Positions 23,647 through 32,664 of a DNA stretch of 64,000 nucleotides are shown here, piece by piece; position 1 is the stretch's first letter, and every line of letters begins with the position of its first letter. Location: contig NZ_AP038804.1 in assembly GCF_047159865.1 (NCBI RefSeq), positions 1,612,001-1,676,000 of the forward strand, written 5' to 3'. This DNA comes from JAIOSF01 sp047159865 (GTDB taxonomy: Bacteria > Campylobacterota > Campylobacteria > Campylobacterales > Arcobacteraceae). The notes below the pieces were generated by a model. The model saw only the letters and a program-made list of their open reading frames with translations, did no database searches and was not told the origin of the DNA. A program made the translations under genes and the position numbers.

Positions 23647-23661
23647 ATCACTAAAAGTGAT
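23647..23661. promoter_or_regulatory. Palindrome between MFS and LysR genes
   Basis: ATCACT-AAA-AGTGAT is a perfect 15-base dyad (23647-23661) that contains the T-N11-A core expected of LysR-family binding sites. It lies in the divergent region between the MFS gene start (23609) and the LysR gene start (23709), so one bound regulator could act on both. The motif is seen; binding is inferred. Confidence 0.6.
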
Positions 23662-23708
23662 GGTAAGTCAAATATAAAATCGTGATAGATGATATAAGGA
23701 AAAGTGAT

Positions 23709-24542
23709 ATGGATTCAAATTTACTCAAAGTTTTTGTAGCAGTAGCCCAAGAAAAAAGCGTAACGCTAGGTGCTAAAAAGCTAGGATATGCACAATCAAA
23801 TGTAACTTCAAGAATAAAACAACTTGAAAAAAATATAGGATGTACTCTTTTTCATCGTATACCTAAAGGGGTAGTTTTAACTCAAGAAGGGGAAAAACTT
23901 TACACACATGCTATCGAGATAGTCAAAAAAGTAGAAGATGCTATTTTGGATATGCAAGATATAAAAAAACAGCAAAAACTTATAGTTGGTTCAACTGATT
24001 GTAATGCAGCCGTTCGTATCTCTTCATTTCTGATGAAGCTTCATGAAGATCATCCACATATACAGCTAGAACTTTTGACAGGAACAACAAGAGATGTTGT
24101 AGATATGGTTTTGAATTATAAAGTAGATATAGCATTTGTAAGTGGTGAACCTAAAAGTGATGAATTGATGATACTGAAAAAATATGAAGAGGAGATAGCT
24201 ATACTTGAACCAAAAGATGAAAATACTCCAAATGTGATTTTGTCATTTAAAGAGGGGTGTGCTTATGATGAATTTTTGAAAAATTATTATATAGAAAAAG
24301 GGGAACATATAGAAAAAAGTTTAACTTTTGGAAGTTTAGAAACTATACTAGCTTGTGTAAAATCAGGTATGGGGAAAACACTTCTTCCTACAAATTTAGT
24401 TGAAAAATTAGGATTTAGTGATGAGCTGACTATAACAAACCTTGATAAAAATGTTGCATATATCCCAACATGTTTGGTATGTAGAAAAAACTATATCCCT
24501 AAAATAAAAGAGTATCTTATAAATTTAGATTTAACATCATAA
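23709..24542 (+). CDS. LysR-family transcriptional regulator
   Basis: A 277-residue regulator from ATG 23709, with AAGGA 8 bases upstream; a GTG at 23682 gives nine more residues but begins outside the normal LysR N-terminus. The winged-helix domain NLLKVFVAVAQEKSVTLGAKKLGYAQSNVTSRIKQLEKNIGCTLFHR is complete. The effector-binding domain follows and is of ordinary length. It probably controls the divergent YbfB/YjiJ-type exporter through the palindrome between them. The ligand is unknown. Confidence 0.9.
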   Translation: MDSNLLKVFVAVAQEKSVTLGAKKLGYAQSNVTSRIKQLEKNIGCTLFHRIPKGVVLTQEGEKLYTHAIEIVKKVEDAILDMQDIKKQQKLIVGSTDCNAAVRISSFLMKLHEDHPHIQLELLTGTTRDVVDMVLNYKVDIAFVSGEPKSDELMILKKYEEEIAILEPKDENTPNVILSFKEGCAYDEFLKNYYIEKGEHIEKSLTFGSLETILACVKSGMGKTLLPTNLVEKLGFSDELTITNLDKNVAYIPTCLVCRKNYIPKIKEYLINLDLTS

Positions 24543-24555
24543 AAATAAAATAGCA

Positions 24556-27114
24556 CTACAGTGGTAATACAATAGTAAATAACGCACCACGATTTGTGTT
24601 TGTCGCAGTAAGAGAGCCATTGAGGTGTTTTTCAATAATCTCTTTACTCATATAAAGTCCTAGTCCTGTACCTAGTGACTGATGTTTGGTTGTAAAATAT
24701 GGATTGAATATTTTTGCTAAAACATCATCTTGTATACCACCTGCATTGTCCTCTACAGTTATAATAGCTTGATTGTTTTTTTTATGTACTGTAAAATATA
24801 TCGTAGGCTTTTCAACTTTTCTTTCAACTAAAACATCTTTTGCATTATTTAAAATGTTTATCACCACTTGTGAGAGTTCACCTGCTAAAAGATTTATCTT
24901 TATGGGTTCACTTTTATTTAACTCTTTGTGTAAAATGATGTAGTTGTTTGTTAGGGATGCTTTTACTATGTTGATATCTTTTTCAAGTCTCTCTTGTAAA
25001 ATAACTTCTGTTAACTCTTTTTTCTCTTTGATATAGTCTCTAAATGTATCTATCGTTGTTGACAAAAAAGTTGCTTTTTCAATAATAGCATTAAGTGCTT
25101 GATTTTCTTTTTCATCTGTTAATATTCCGAACTCTTTTTGTGCTAAAATACCACTAGCTGCTGTACTAATAAGACTCAAAGGTTGTCGCCATTGATGGGC
25201 GATATTTCCTATCATCTCACCCATTTGTGCATTTTTTGATTGTTGGTATAAAATGGCATCTTTTTTGGAGTTTTCTTTTATTGCTTTTTTGATTCTTTCT
25301 TCAAGTGTTTTATTGAGATCTTCTAGGTTTTTTGTTTTTTGTGAAACTAGAAGTTGTAGTTTTTTATTTGCTTTTTTTAGGTAGTATTGTTTAAAAATTA
25401 TAAATAAAATGAGCATACAAAGTATAGCCAATACAATAAAAAAAGCTTTGTAGTTATATGTTTGTTCTATTTTGAAATTTTGATATGATTTTATAATCTG
25501 TTGAAGTTCTTTTTTATCAATGGTTTGAATCGCTTTATTTAAAGCGGATTGTAACAAAGGATAATCTTTTCGTACCATAATGGACATATTAAATATAGCC
25601 CCTGTATTTCCAGAAATTTTAATCTCATCAAAGCCTAATTTTGTGATATTGTACGCTAAAGTTGGTTTCATCTCTACAAATCCAAAAACTTGTTCATTTT
25701 GTACAAGTTGTAAACCCTCTTTGATGTTTTCTACAAATACAAAGTTAAGGTTTGGATATTTTTCTGCAAGAAGTTTGTGTGCTGTAAAGTTTCTCCCTAC
25801 TGCTATTTTTTTATCTATTACTTTAGAAAAATTTTCTATAAAGTTTTGATTGTTTTTAGTGGCAATTGAGATAGGAAAACTAATGTAAGTATCTGTAAAT
25901 AAAGCATACTTTTCACGCTGTTTTGTTTTTGCTGTACTTAAAAGAAGATCTGCTTCTTTCTTTTGTATAGTTTTTAGCTGTTTGGTAAAAATAGAATCAA
26001 ATTTATACTCAACATTAAGATTTAATTTTTTTGCTAAAAACTCCCAGTACTCTGTTGCTATTCCTGATGGGCTTCCGTCGTCATTTTGAAAACTAATTGG
26101 TTTGAAGTCTTCTGAGATAGAGATAGTAATAGGTGTTTGTTGTATAAATTTTTTTTCTTTTTCAGAAAGATAAAGTATAGAATCATCAAAAACAAGTGAA
26201 TGAAGATCAAAATCATTGTTTATAAAACCCATGAGTCCATAGACATCTTTGATTCGTCTGAGTTTCTCAACTTCAATTTTTCCAAAAGGGATATCTTTTT
26301 TCAGTGAAAGCCCTTTCATCACTTGCCCTTCGTATACTAAAGATTCATACGATTTTTGTTGTGTATTGTATTTTTTTTCTATTAATTTTGCGGTTTCATG
26401 GATATGAGTATAGGCATATTCCCACCCTTTTTTTGTTGCATGTTGAAATCTACTGACTAACTCAGGATTTTTTGTTGCAAGTGTCTTAGAGGTAAATATA
26501 AAAGCATTGTAAAAATCAAAACCAAACTCTTTTGGATCAAATACATTATATTCTATCCCTAAAGAATCTAATGTATATAACTCATTTGAACTGTATGCAG
26601 AAAATATATCTACTTTTTGATTGATGAGATCGTAAATATCAAAAGATGCTTTTACTACTGTCATATCTTCAAGTGTGACTTTTTGTGAAAATAACATACT
26701 TAAAAAAGGTGCATTTGATATAGCATCATTTTCCATCATTATTTTTTTGTTTTTAAAGTCTTTAATTGTATTGATACCTGATTGTTTAAGTGCTATCAAA
26801 ATATGAGGTGAAGTTTGAAAAATAGTGTTCAGCAAAATAATATTTGCACCTTCTGATTTCTCAAGGATTAGTTTTGGATAACCCACACCAAATGTAGAGA
26901 TCCCTTTTTCTACATCTTGTGTTATATTGACTCCATTATGAAACTCTTTAAACTCTACATCTAAATTCATCTCATCATAAAAACCTTTCTCTTTTGCCAT
27001 ATAAAATCCGGCAAATTCGAACTGGTGTTTCCAAAGTAGCTGAAGTGAAACTTTTTCTTTTTCTGCTAAAAGAGTTGTGATACATAAAAAGCATAAAAGA
27101 ACAAGTTTAAGCAT
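24556..27114 (-). CDS. Hybrid solute-binding sensor histidine kinase
   Basis: An 852-residue membrane sensor. A signal sequence is followed by an NMT1/ThiY-like substrate-binding domain (KVSLQLLWKHQFEFAGFYMAKEKGFY, residues 20-300) and a second SBP_bac_3 domain (ITISISEDFKPISFQNDDGSPSGIATEYWEFLA, about 330-545). One transmembrane helix (about 552-572), a coiled coil and a histidine-kinase core follow. His640 in NIAHQWRQPLS is the expected phosphorylation site; EDNAGGI and GTGLGL form the ATP site. Both binding domains probably face the periplasm and sense small ligands. No response regulator is adjacent, so the partner is elsewhere. Confidence 0.88.
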   Translation of the reverse strand: MLKLVLLCFLCITTLLAEKEKVSLQLLWKHQFEFAGFYMAKEKGFYDEMNLDVEFKEFHNGVNITQDVEKGISTFGVGYPKLILEKSEGANIILLNTIFQTSPHILIALKQSGINTIKDFKNKKIMMENDAISNAPFLSMLFSQKVTLEDMTVVKASFDIYDLINQKVDIFSAYSSNELYTLDSLGIEYNVFDPKEFGFDFYNAFIFTSKTLATKNPELVSRFQHATKKGWEYAYTHIHETAKLIEKKYNTQQKSYESLVYEGQVMKGLSLKKDIPFGKIEVEKLRRIKDVYGLMGFINNDFDLHSLVFDDSILYLSEKEKKFIQQTPITISISEDFKPISFQNDDGSPSGIATEYWEFLAKKLNLNVEYKFDSIFTKQLKTIQKKEADLLLSTAKTKQREKYALFTDTYISFPISIATKNNQNFIENFSKVIDKKIAVGRNFTAHKLLAEKYPNLNFVFVENIKEGLQLVQNEQVFGFVEMKPTLAYNITKLGFDEIKISGNTGAIFNMSIMVRKDYPLLQSALNKAIQTIDKKELQQIIKSYQNFKIEQTYNYKAFFIVLAILCMLILFIIFKQYYLKKANKKLQLLVSQKTKNLEDLNKTLEERIKKAIKENSKKDAILYQQSKNAQMGEMIGNIAHQWRQPLSLISTAASGILAQKEFGILTDEKENQALNAIIEKATFLSTTIDTFRDYIKEKKELTEVILQERLEKDINIVKASLTNNYIILHKELNKSEPIKINLLAGELSQVVINILNNAKDVLVERKVEKPTIYFTVHKKNNQAIITVEDNAGGIQDDVLAKIFNPYFTTKHQSLGTGLGLYMSKEIIEKHLNGSLTATNTNRGALFTIVLPL

Positions 27115-27150
27115 AGATACCTTTCGTTATAGTTGTATACAATATCAAAA

Positions 27151-28617
27151 TTATAAAGGTCTATAAACTTTAATATTTGTATAATTCTCCGCATCTCTTA
27201 GATACTGCGCATGAAGTTGACTCATTATACCTTTGTCACAGTAAAATAGATATTGTTTATCTTGTGGAAGTTTTTTAAATTCATTTTTTAGTTTATAAAA
27301 AGGTATTTTTAATGTTTCACAAGTTGTTTCTATCGTTTCCTCTTCTTGTCTAATATCAATGATAATATAGTTTCCATCTGATATATCAGATATAACTTCA
27401 ATTTGACCAACACTATTGTTTACATCATCTGCAATCTCATTTACAAATACTTTTGTTGCATTTTGTACAGCTGTATCTAAAACTTCATAGTTAAATCGTT
27501 TTGAAACCTCTTCCATTCTTTTATATGAACCATGAACGATAGGATTTTTAGAAATTACTCCACAATATTCAGGCATATTTTCAGCAAATCTTCGTGTTCC
27601 TATATCGTTTGCGATATCCATAATTTCTGGTTTGTTCATTGTTGCTAGTGGTCTTAAAATAAGTTTGTTTGTAACTTGATCAATTAGTGCTAGGTTTCTA
27701 AGTGTTTGGCTAGATACTTGAGCAACACTTTCACCTGTAACTAAAGCATCTATCTGCATCTCATTTGCTATTTTTTCAGAAGCTAAGAGCATTAGTCTTT
27801 TGAGTGTTACTCCCATATACGATTCATTTGTTGATCTAAATATCTCTGTTACAACATCTTCAAACGGAATAGTTATAAATGAAACTCTATGTGAAGCTCC
27901 AAATTTATTCCATAAATAAAGTGCCACTTGTTTCACCCCAATCTCATGTGCAGCTCCACCTAGATTGAAAAATATAAAATGAGTTTTAAGTCCTCTTTTC
28001 ATAGTAAGATATGAAGCAACAGTAGAGTCAAAACCACCTGACATCAATGATAAAATATCACCTTGTGTGCCTATAGGAAATCCAGAAAGCCCTTTATATC
28101 TTTGCGTGATTATATTGAGTTGATTATGAACTAACTCAATTTTTATAGTTATCTCAGGATTATGTAAATCTACACGACTTGAAGGATTTCGTGCTAACAT
28201 AAATCCCCCTACAGTTTGCTCTAGATTTGTCGATTTAAACGCATGAGAACCAGTTCTTTTGGCACGAACTACAAAGCTTTTATTTTGTATTTTGTGAGCC
28301 ATTTGTTTATTGACTATCTCTTTTATCTCATCTAAAGTATCTATTTTGTCAAATTGTAAAGCTTCAAGAACCAACTCCACTCCTGGAGTTTCAAGAAGGA
28401 CTATTCTAGATTCTGTAACAAACTCTACAGGTGAAACTACTTCTATTTTATCATTGAATTTTTTGATAAAAATATCTTTAGAGATTTTTTCTAAAAGTTT
28501 TTTGATATTGTTATAGAGTTGCCCAACCATCTGTTTTTTGGCAGATGGACCCTTTACCATAATCTCTGGAAAAAATTTTATAATAAATTTTTGTGTTTTG
28601 ATTTCTGTACTTTCCAT
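27151..28617 (-). CDS. thiI: tRNA 4-thiouridine synthetase ThiI with rhodanese domain
   Basis: ThiI adenylates and thiolates uridine 8 of tRNA and can supply sulfur for thiazole synthesis. Of 488 residues, the N-terminal NFLD and THUMP domains bind tRNA. The PP-loop SLMSGGFDSTVASYLTMKRG marks the ATP pyrophosphatase domain, and a C-terminal rhodanese domain carries the active Cys in YLFYCDKGIMSQ. The Cys in PENMPEYCGVISKNP corresponds to the partner Cys of E. coli ThiI, so the full sulfur-relay type is present. It shares one base with hemB upstream on the same strand. Confidence 0.92.
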   Translation of the reverse strand: MESTEIKTQKFIIKFFPEIMVKGPSAKKQMVGQLYNNIKKLLEKISKDIFIKKFNDKIEVVSPVEFVTESRIVLLETPGVELVLEALQFDKIDTLDEIKEIVNKQMAHKIQNKSFVVRAKRTGSHAFKSTNLEQTVGGFMLARNPSSRVDLHNPEITIKIELVHNQLNIITQRYKGLSGFPIGTQGDILSLMSGGFDSTVASYLTMKRGLKTHFIFFNLGGAAHEIGVKQVALYLWNKFGASHRVSFITIPFEDVVTEIFRSTNESYMGVTLKRLMLLASEKIANEMQIDALVTGESVAQVSSQTLRNLALIDQVTNKLILRPLATMNKPEIMDIANDIGTRRFAENMPEYCGVISKNPIVHGSYKRMEEVSKRFNYEVLDTAVQNATKVFVNEIADDVNNSVGQIEVISDISDGNYIIIDIRQEEETIETTCETLKIPFYKLKNEFKKLPQDKQYLFYCDKGIMSQLHAQYLRDAENYTNIKVYRPL

Positions 28618-29594
28618 TAGTTTCTTTCTTTTTTTAGAAGTTCACAATACTCTTTTGCATGGTAAGTGATAATGATACCAGCTCCAGCTCTTTTAAACCC
28701 AAGAAGTGTTTCACACATCACTCTCTCATAATCAATAAGACCTTGTAGTCCAGCATTTTTAATCATAGCATACTCACCACTAACATTATAAACAGCCAAT
28801 GGTAGATTAGTATTATCTCTTATCTCTCTTACTATATCTAAATATGCAAGGGCTGGTTTCACCATAAGTATATCAGCACCTTGTTTTTCATCTTCTAAAG
28901 ATTCTTCTATAGCTTCAAGTCTATTTGCAGGATCCATTTGGTACATATTTCTATCTCCATGGCTTGGAGTTGATTCAGCAACATCTCTAAATGGTCCATA
29001 ATATCCACTAGAAAATTTTGTACTATATGCCATGATAGGTAAATTTTCATAGCCATTTTCATCAAGTGCCGTTCTTAATGTTTCAATAATACCATCCATC
29101 ATTCCACTTGGTGCAATCATATCAACACCAGCTCTTGCATGAACTAAAGCTTGTTGTGCAGAAATTTCCAATGTTGCGTCATTGTCAACAGTATTATCCT
29201 CACTTAAAATTCCACAATGTCCATGATCTGTATATTCACAAAAACAAAGATCAGTAACTACAAACATATCAGGGAACTCTTTTTTAATAGCTCTAATTGT
29301 TCTACTTATGATGCTATCTTCACATAAACACTCACTTCCTACACTATCTTTTACATCTGGTATTGCAAATAATATGATACTATTTAATCCTAGTGTTCGA
29401 ATATACCGACACTCTTTGATGATCTCATCGATTGACATCTGAAATACTCCTGGCATAGAAGATACTTCATCTTTAATCCCTTCACCTTCTCTTACAAAAA
29501 GAGGGTAGATTAAATCTGTAGGATTTACCTGTGTCTCTCTTGTCAAATCTCTTAAAGTTTCATTAATTCTCAATCTTCTAAATCTTTTAAACAT
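28617..29594 (-). CDS. hemB: Delta-aminolevulinic acid dehydratase (porphobilinogen synthase) HemB
   Basis: HemB condenses two 5-aminolevulinate molecules to porphobilinogen in haem synthesis. The 325-residue sequence is complete. The metal-binding region FVVTDLCFCEYTDHGHCG has three Cys, as in zinc-using enzymes. The two active-site Lys regions are MAYSTKFSSGYYGPFR and DILMVKPALAYLDI. It is probably co-transcribed with thiI, which follows with a one-base overlap. The c-type cytochromes of this window depend on this pathway. Confidence 0.97.
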   Translation of the reverse strand: MFKRFRRLRINETLRDLTRETQVNPTDLIYPLFVREGEGIKDEVSSMPGVFQMSIDEIIKECRYIRTLGLNSIILFAIPDVKDSVGSECLCEDSIISRTIRAIKKEFPDMFVVTDLCFCEYTDHGHCGILSEDNTVDNDATLEISAQQALVHARAGVDMIAPSGMMDGIIETLRTALDENGYENLPIMAYSTKFSSGYYGPFRDVAESTPSHGDRNMYQMDPANRLEAIEESLEDEKQGADILMVKPALAYLDIVREIRDNTNLPLAVYNVSGEYAMIKNAGLQGLIDYERVMCETLLGFKRAGAGIIITYHAKEYCELLKKERN

Positions 29595-29654
29595 ACTATT
29601 TACCTTTTTTTGATATTATTGCCCTAATATTAACGAAATAGGGATTAAATATTT

Positions 29655-30227
29655 ATGAATATAGAAGTTTCAAATGTTGCTAAACTACCTACTAATCATG
29701 GTGATTTTTTAATACAATCTTTTAAAGAACCAAAAGAGGGTGGAGCAAAAGAGCATCTTGTGATTTTTACAAAAGAGTTGGAATCTATACCAACAGTAAG
29801 AATTCATAGTGAGTGTTTAACTGGTGATGCAATAGGAAGTATAAAATGTGACTGTCAAGCACAGCTTAATTTTGCACTTGATTTTATAAATGAAAATTTA
29901 GGAATGGTTATATACTTACGACAAGAGGGTCGAGACATAGGGCTTTTTAATAAAGTAAACGCTTACTCTTTACAAGATACAGGACTAGATACGGTAGAAG
30001 CAAATCATCAACTAGGTTTTGCAAGCGATCAAAGAACTTATGAAATCGTTGATTTTATTTTTGATTATTACAAGATAGATAAAATCAAACTGATGACAAA
30101 TAATCCTGCAAAACTGAAAGGGATACAAGTGGAAATAGTAGAACAAGTTCCCGTAAAAGTTGGAGAGACTTCACAAAATAGTCATTATTTAAAAATAAAA
30201 AAAGAAAAAATGGATCATATATTATAA
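29655..30227 (+). CDS. ribA: GTP cyclohydrolase II RibA (first copy)
   Basis: RibA opens GTP to start riboflavin synthesis. The 190-residue stand-alone enzyme has the zinc motif RIHSECLTGDAIGSIKCDCQ (three Cys), the catalytic region YLRQEGRDIGLFNKVNAYSLQD and the GTP-binding RIHSE. A closely similar second copy is at 59412-59990. This one heads an overlapping gene run (rsmG, a PP0621-like gene, an unknown, a thioesterase) and shares one base with rsmG. An unfused RibA without RibB is normal for Campylobacterota. Confidence 0.92.
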   Translation: MNIEVSNVAKLPTNHGDFLIQSFKEPKEGGAKEHLVIFTKELESIPTVRIHSECLTGDAIGSIKCDCQAQLNFALDFINENLGMVIYLRQEGRDIGLFNKVNAYSLQDTGLDTVEANHQLGFASDQRTYEIVDFIFDYYKIDKIKLMTNNPAKLKGIQVEIVEQVPVKVGETSQNSHYLKIKKEKMDHIL

Positions 30228-30817
30228 TGTTAAAAGAAAAACTTACTGCTTTAGATTTACACTTTGATGATCTTTTTTATGAAAGATGTGAAAAATACAT
30301 AGCACTTTTGCAACAGTGGGGTAAAATTCATAATCTTACTGCTTCATTAAAAGATGAAGAGATTATCAACAATATAGTTGATAGTGTGTATCCTTTAAAA
30401 TTTATAGATAGTTTTGAAAGTTTAGCAGATGTTGGAACAGGTGCTGGATATCCTGGTATGTTACTAGCAATTGCACGACCTGAGAGTAAAGTGGTACTTG
30501 TAGAACCAAGAGCAAAACGAGTGGCTTTTTTGAATTTTGTGAAAAGTGTTTTAAAACTTGAAAATGTTTCTATTGAACAAAAGAGAATAGAGCAACTCCA
30601 AGACTATAGATTTGATATCATTACAAGTCGTGCTGTTACAAATACAACTTTACTTTTAGAATTGACATCACATTTAAAAGATGAAAATACACAATACCTT
30701 TTTTATAAAGGAAGTCTTTGTGAAGAAGAGATAAAAGATGCAAATGTAAAAAATGCTAAGGTTTTTAAAGTAGGTGAGCATCGAAATTATTTGTATATGA
30801 ATAATGAGGAAAAATAA
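30227..30817 (+). CDS. rsmG: 16S rRNA 7-methylguanosine methyltransferase RsmG
   Basis: RsmG methylates N7 of G527 in 16S rRNA with SAM. The 196-residue protein has the family pattern LLQQWGKIHNLTAS, then the SAM motif ADVGTGAGYPGMLLAIARP and ITSRAV. Loss of this enzyme causes low-level streptomycin resistance in other bacteria. ATG at 30227 overlaps the ribA stop, and its own stop overlaps the next ATG. Confidence 0.94.
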   Translation: MLKEKLTALDLHFDDLFYERCEKYIALLQQWGKIHNLTASLKDEEIINNIVDSVYPLKFIDSFESLADVGTGAGYPGMLLAIARPESKVVLVEPRAKRVAFLNFVKSVLKLENVSIEQKRIEQLQDYRFDIITSRAVTNTTLLLELTSHLKDENTQYLFYKGSLCEEEIKDANVKNAKVFKVGEHRNYLYMNNEEK

Positions 30818-31029
30818 TGATAATTAAACTTTTGATTTTAGCTGCTGTTTTATTTGGCGTGTATTTACTATTTTTTAAAAAAGCTAGAGAAAAAAATATC
30901 AAAGATAATGAGTCTGATAAAATTACAGATACAATGTTAGAGTGTCCAACTTGTGGTACTTATGTATCAAAAGACGATGCTATATTGAGTAGTGGAAAAT
31001 ATTTTTGTTCACAAGAGTGTCTCAAATGA
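30817..31029 (+). CDS. PP0621-family small zinc-finger-like membrane protein
   Basis: A 70-residue protein with one N-terminal transmembrane helix (LLILAAVLFGVYLLFF), a short charged linker and a C-terminal cytoplasmic Cys4 module (CPTCGTYVSKDDAIL...YFCSQECL), matching the PP0621 family. The four Cys probably bind zinc. The function is unknown. It overlaps rsmG by one base and the next gene by four bases (ATGA), so it belongs to the ribA-rsmG transcription unit. Confidence 0.75.
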   Translation: MIIKLLILAAVLFGVYLLFFKKAREKNIKDNESDKITDTMLECPTCGTYVSKDDAILSSGKYFCSQECLK

Positions 31030-31394
31030 TTTTAATTGGTGATGAAAATATAAAATATGAAGAGATAGAAAAAATAAATGCTATCTCTGATATTCAAAGT
31101 ACCTCTTCAAACTCCACAGTATTGTATAGTTTTGATTTTGAGATATTACGATATACTCAAGAAAACAATATTGCTTCAGCTGTAGTAACAAAAAATCTTC
31201 AAGAGGTGATTTATGCATCTTCATTTGATGTTAAGTATATAATAGTAACAAAAGGTATTGCAAAAGCAGCACAAAATATAGCAAATAATTATATGCTAGA
31301 TAGTAAAATTTTAGCAATCATTGAAACAAGTGAAGAGATTGTTGAAAATGCAATTCATGAGATAGATGGTGTAATTTATAAGAAGGTGATTTAA
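31026..31394 (+). CDS. Conserved-looking hypothetical protein, 122 aa
   Basis: I do not recognise a named family. I chose ATG 31026, whose ATGA overlaps the previous stop; a TTG at 31005 would lie inside the previous gene. The sequence is alpha/beta: short strands (MILIGDENI, NIASAVVTKN, YIIVTKG, ILAIIE) alternate with helices, suggesting a small Rossmann-like or phosphodiesterase-like fold with no catalytic residue I can identify. It is one base from the thioesterase gene, and the whole run ribA to thioesterase looks like one operon. Confidence 0.65.
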   Translation: MILIGDENIKYEEIEKINAISDIQSTSSNSTVLYSFDFEILRYTQENNIASAVVTKNLQEVIYASSFDVKYIIVTKGIAKAAQNIANNYMLDSKILAIIETSEEIVENAIHEIDGVIYKKVI

Positions 31395-31395
31395 A

Positions 31396-31878
31396 ATGGA
31401 TACAACAGATTTACACAAAGAGTTGGAGTATTGTATAGATACTATGAAAATGAGTATTTTAATGACTCCAGAAAAAGCAAATTTTGCAGGCAATATTCAT
31501 GGTGGCGTGATACTAAAACATCTTGATGAGATTGCTTATGCTTGCGCTTCAAGATATTGTGGGCATTATGTTGTAACACTTTCTGTGGATAAAGTACTTT
31601 TTAAACATCCTATACATGTAGGTGAACTAGTGACTTTTTTGGCTTCTGTAAATTATACAGGGACAACATCAATGGAGATAGGTATAAAAGTAATCGCAGA
31701 AGATGTTATCAAAAAAACTGTAAAACATACAAATACTTGCTATTTCACAATGGTTGCATTAGGAGATGATGGAAAACCAGTGAGTATCCCACAACTAAAT
31801 CCTACAGATCCAGTTCATATAAAAAGAAATGAAGAAGCAAAAATTCGAAGAGAACTTCGAATGAAAAATAAAATCTAA
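31396..31878 (+). CDS. Acyl-CoA thioesterase (YciA-like, hotdog fold)
   Basis: A 160-residue hotdog-fold enzyme that hydrolyses acyl-CoA thioesters. The signature ANFAGNIHGGVILKHLDEIAYACASRYC contains the catalytic Asp of the family (HGGxxxxxxD), and VVTLSVDKVLFKHPIHVGELVTF follows as in YciA and related enzymes. A C-terminal tail of about 30 charged residues is normal. It closes the ribA-rsmG gene run. Confidence 0.88.
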   Translation: MDTTDLHKELEYCIDTMKMSILMTPEKANFAGNIHGGVILKHLDEIAYACASRYCGHYVVTLSVDKVLFKHPIHVGELVTFLASVNYTGTTSMEIGIKVIAEDVIKKTVKHTNTCYFTMVALGDDGKPVSIPQLNPTDPVHIKRNEEAKIRRELRMKNKI

Positions 31879-31944
31879 ACTTCTTTAGAGAGTAAAGTTA
31901 TCAATAAAAAATTAAGTATATAAAGAGTTACTCAAGGATTCAAA

Positions 31945-32658
31945 ATGAAAAATAAAGTTATATTAATTACAGGTGCAAATGGTGGATTAGGAAGTGTTTT
32001 TGTAAAAAAACTATTAGAATTAGAACCAAGTAAGATTTATTGTACTGCAAGGGATATTAAAAGTTTAGAAAATATTAAAGAGATGAGTAATATTATTGAA
32101 ATACTACAAATGGATATTACTTCAAAAAATTCTATTAATGAAGCTATTTCAAAAATAGACACACTAGATGTTCTGATTAATAATGCTGGTGTTAATTCAA
32201 ATAAAAAACTATTTGATGAAAGTTTTTATGATCTAGATGTTAATTTGAAAGGCACTGTTAATTTAACACAGGCACTTTTTGAAAAACTAAAAGAATCTAA
32301 GGGTACTGTAGTAAATGTCACTTCAGTTTTAGCTCTGGTAAATCTTCCAATATTATCAAGTTATTGTGTATCTAAAAGTGCTTTACATTCATTTACACAA
32401 GCATTAAGAGCTGAATTTGGACTCTTTGGTGGCGAAGTTTATGAGGTACTGCCTGGACCTATTGATACTAAAATGACAGAAGGCTCTCCTTTAGAAAAGA
32501 CACAACCTGAAGATATAGTAGATGCAGTGGTTAGTGAAATAAAAAAGAAAGAATTTGAGATATTTCCTGATAAATTCTCTCAAATGGTAAAAAAAAGGTT
32601 ATCTGAGAATCCTGATGAACTTATCAAAGAATTTGCCATGTCTCTCCAATATAACTAA
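31945..32658 (+). CDS. Short-chain dehydrogenase/reductase
   Basis: A 237-residue SDR oxidoreductase. The cofactor loop TGANGGLGSVF is at residues 8-18, followed by NNAGVN, catalytic Ser in VTSVLALV and the Y-x-x-x-K motif SYCVSKSALHSF. The residue after the second strand (CTARD) suggests NADPH. The substrate is unknown. AAGGA is seen upstream of the ATG, and the spacing suggests separate transcription from the thioesterase. Confidence 0.88.
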   Translation: MKNKVILITGANGGLGSVFVKKLLELEPSKIYCTARDIKSLENIKEMSNIIEILQMDITSKNSINEAISKIDTLDVLINNAGVNSNKKLFDESFYDLDVNLKGTVNLTQALFEKLKESKGTVVNVTSVLALVNLPILSSYCVSKSALHSFTQALRAEFGLFGGEVYEVLPGPIDTKMTEGSPLEKTQPEDIVDAVVSEIKKKEFEIFPDKFSQMVKKRLSENPDELIKEFAMSLQYN

Positions 32659-32664
32659 TATGGG

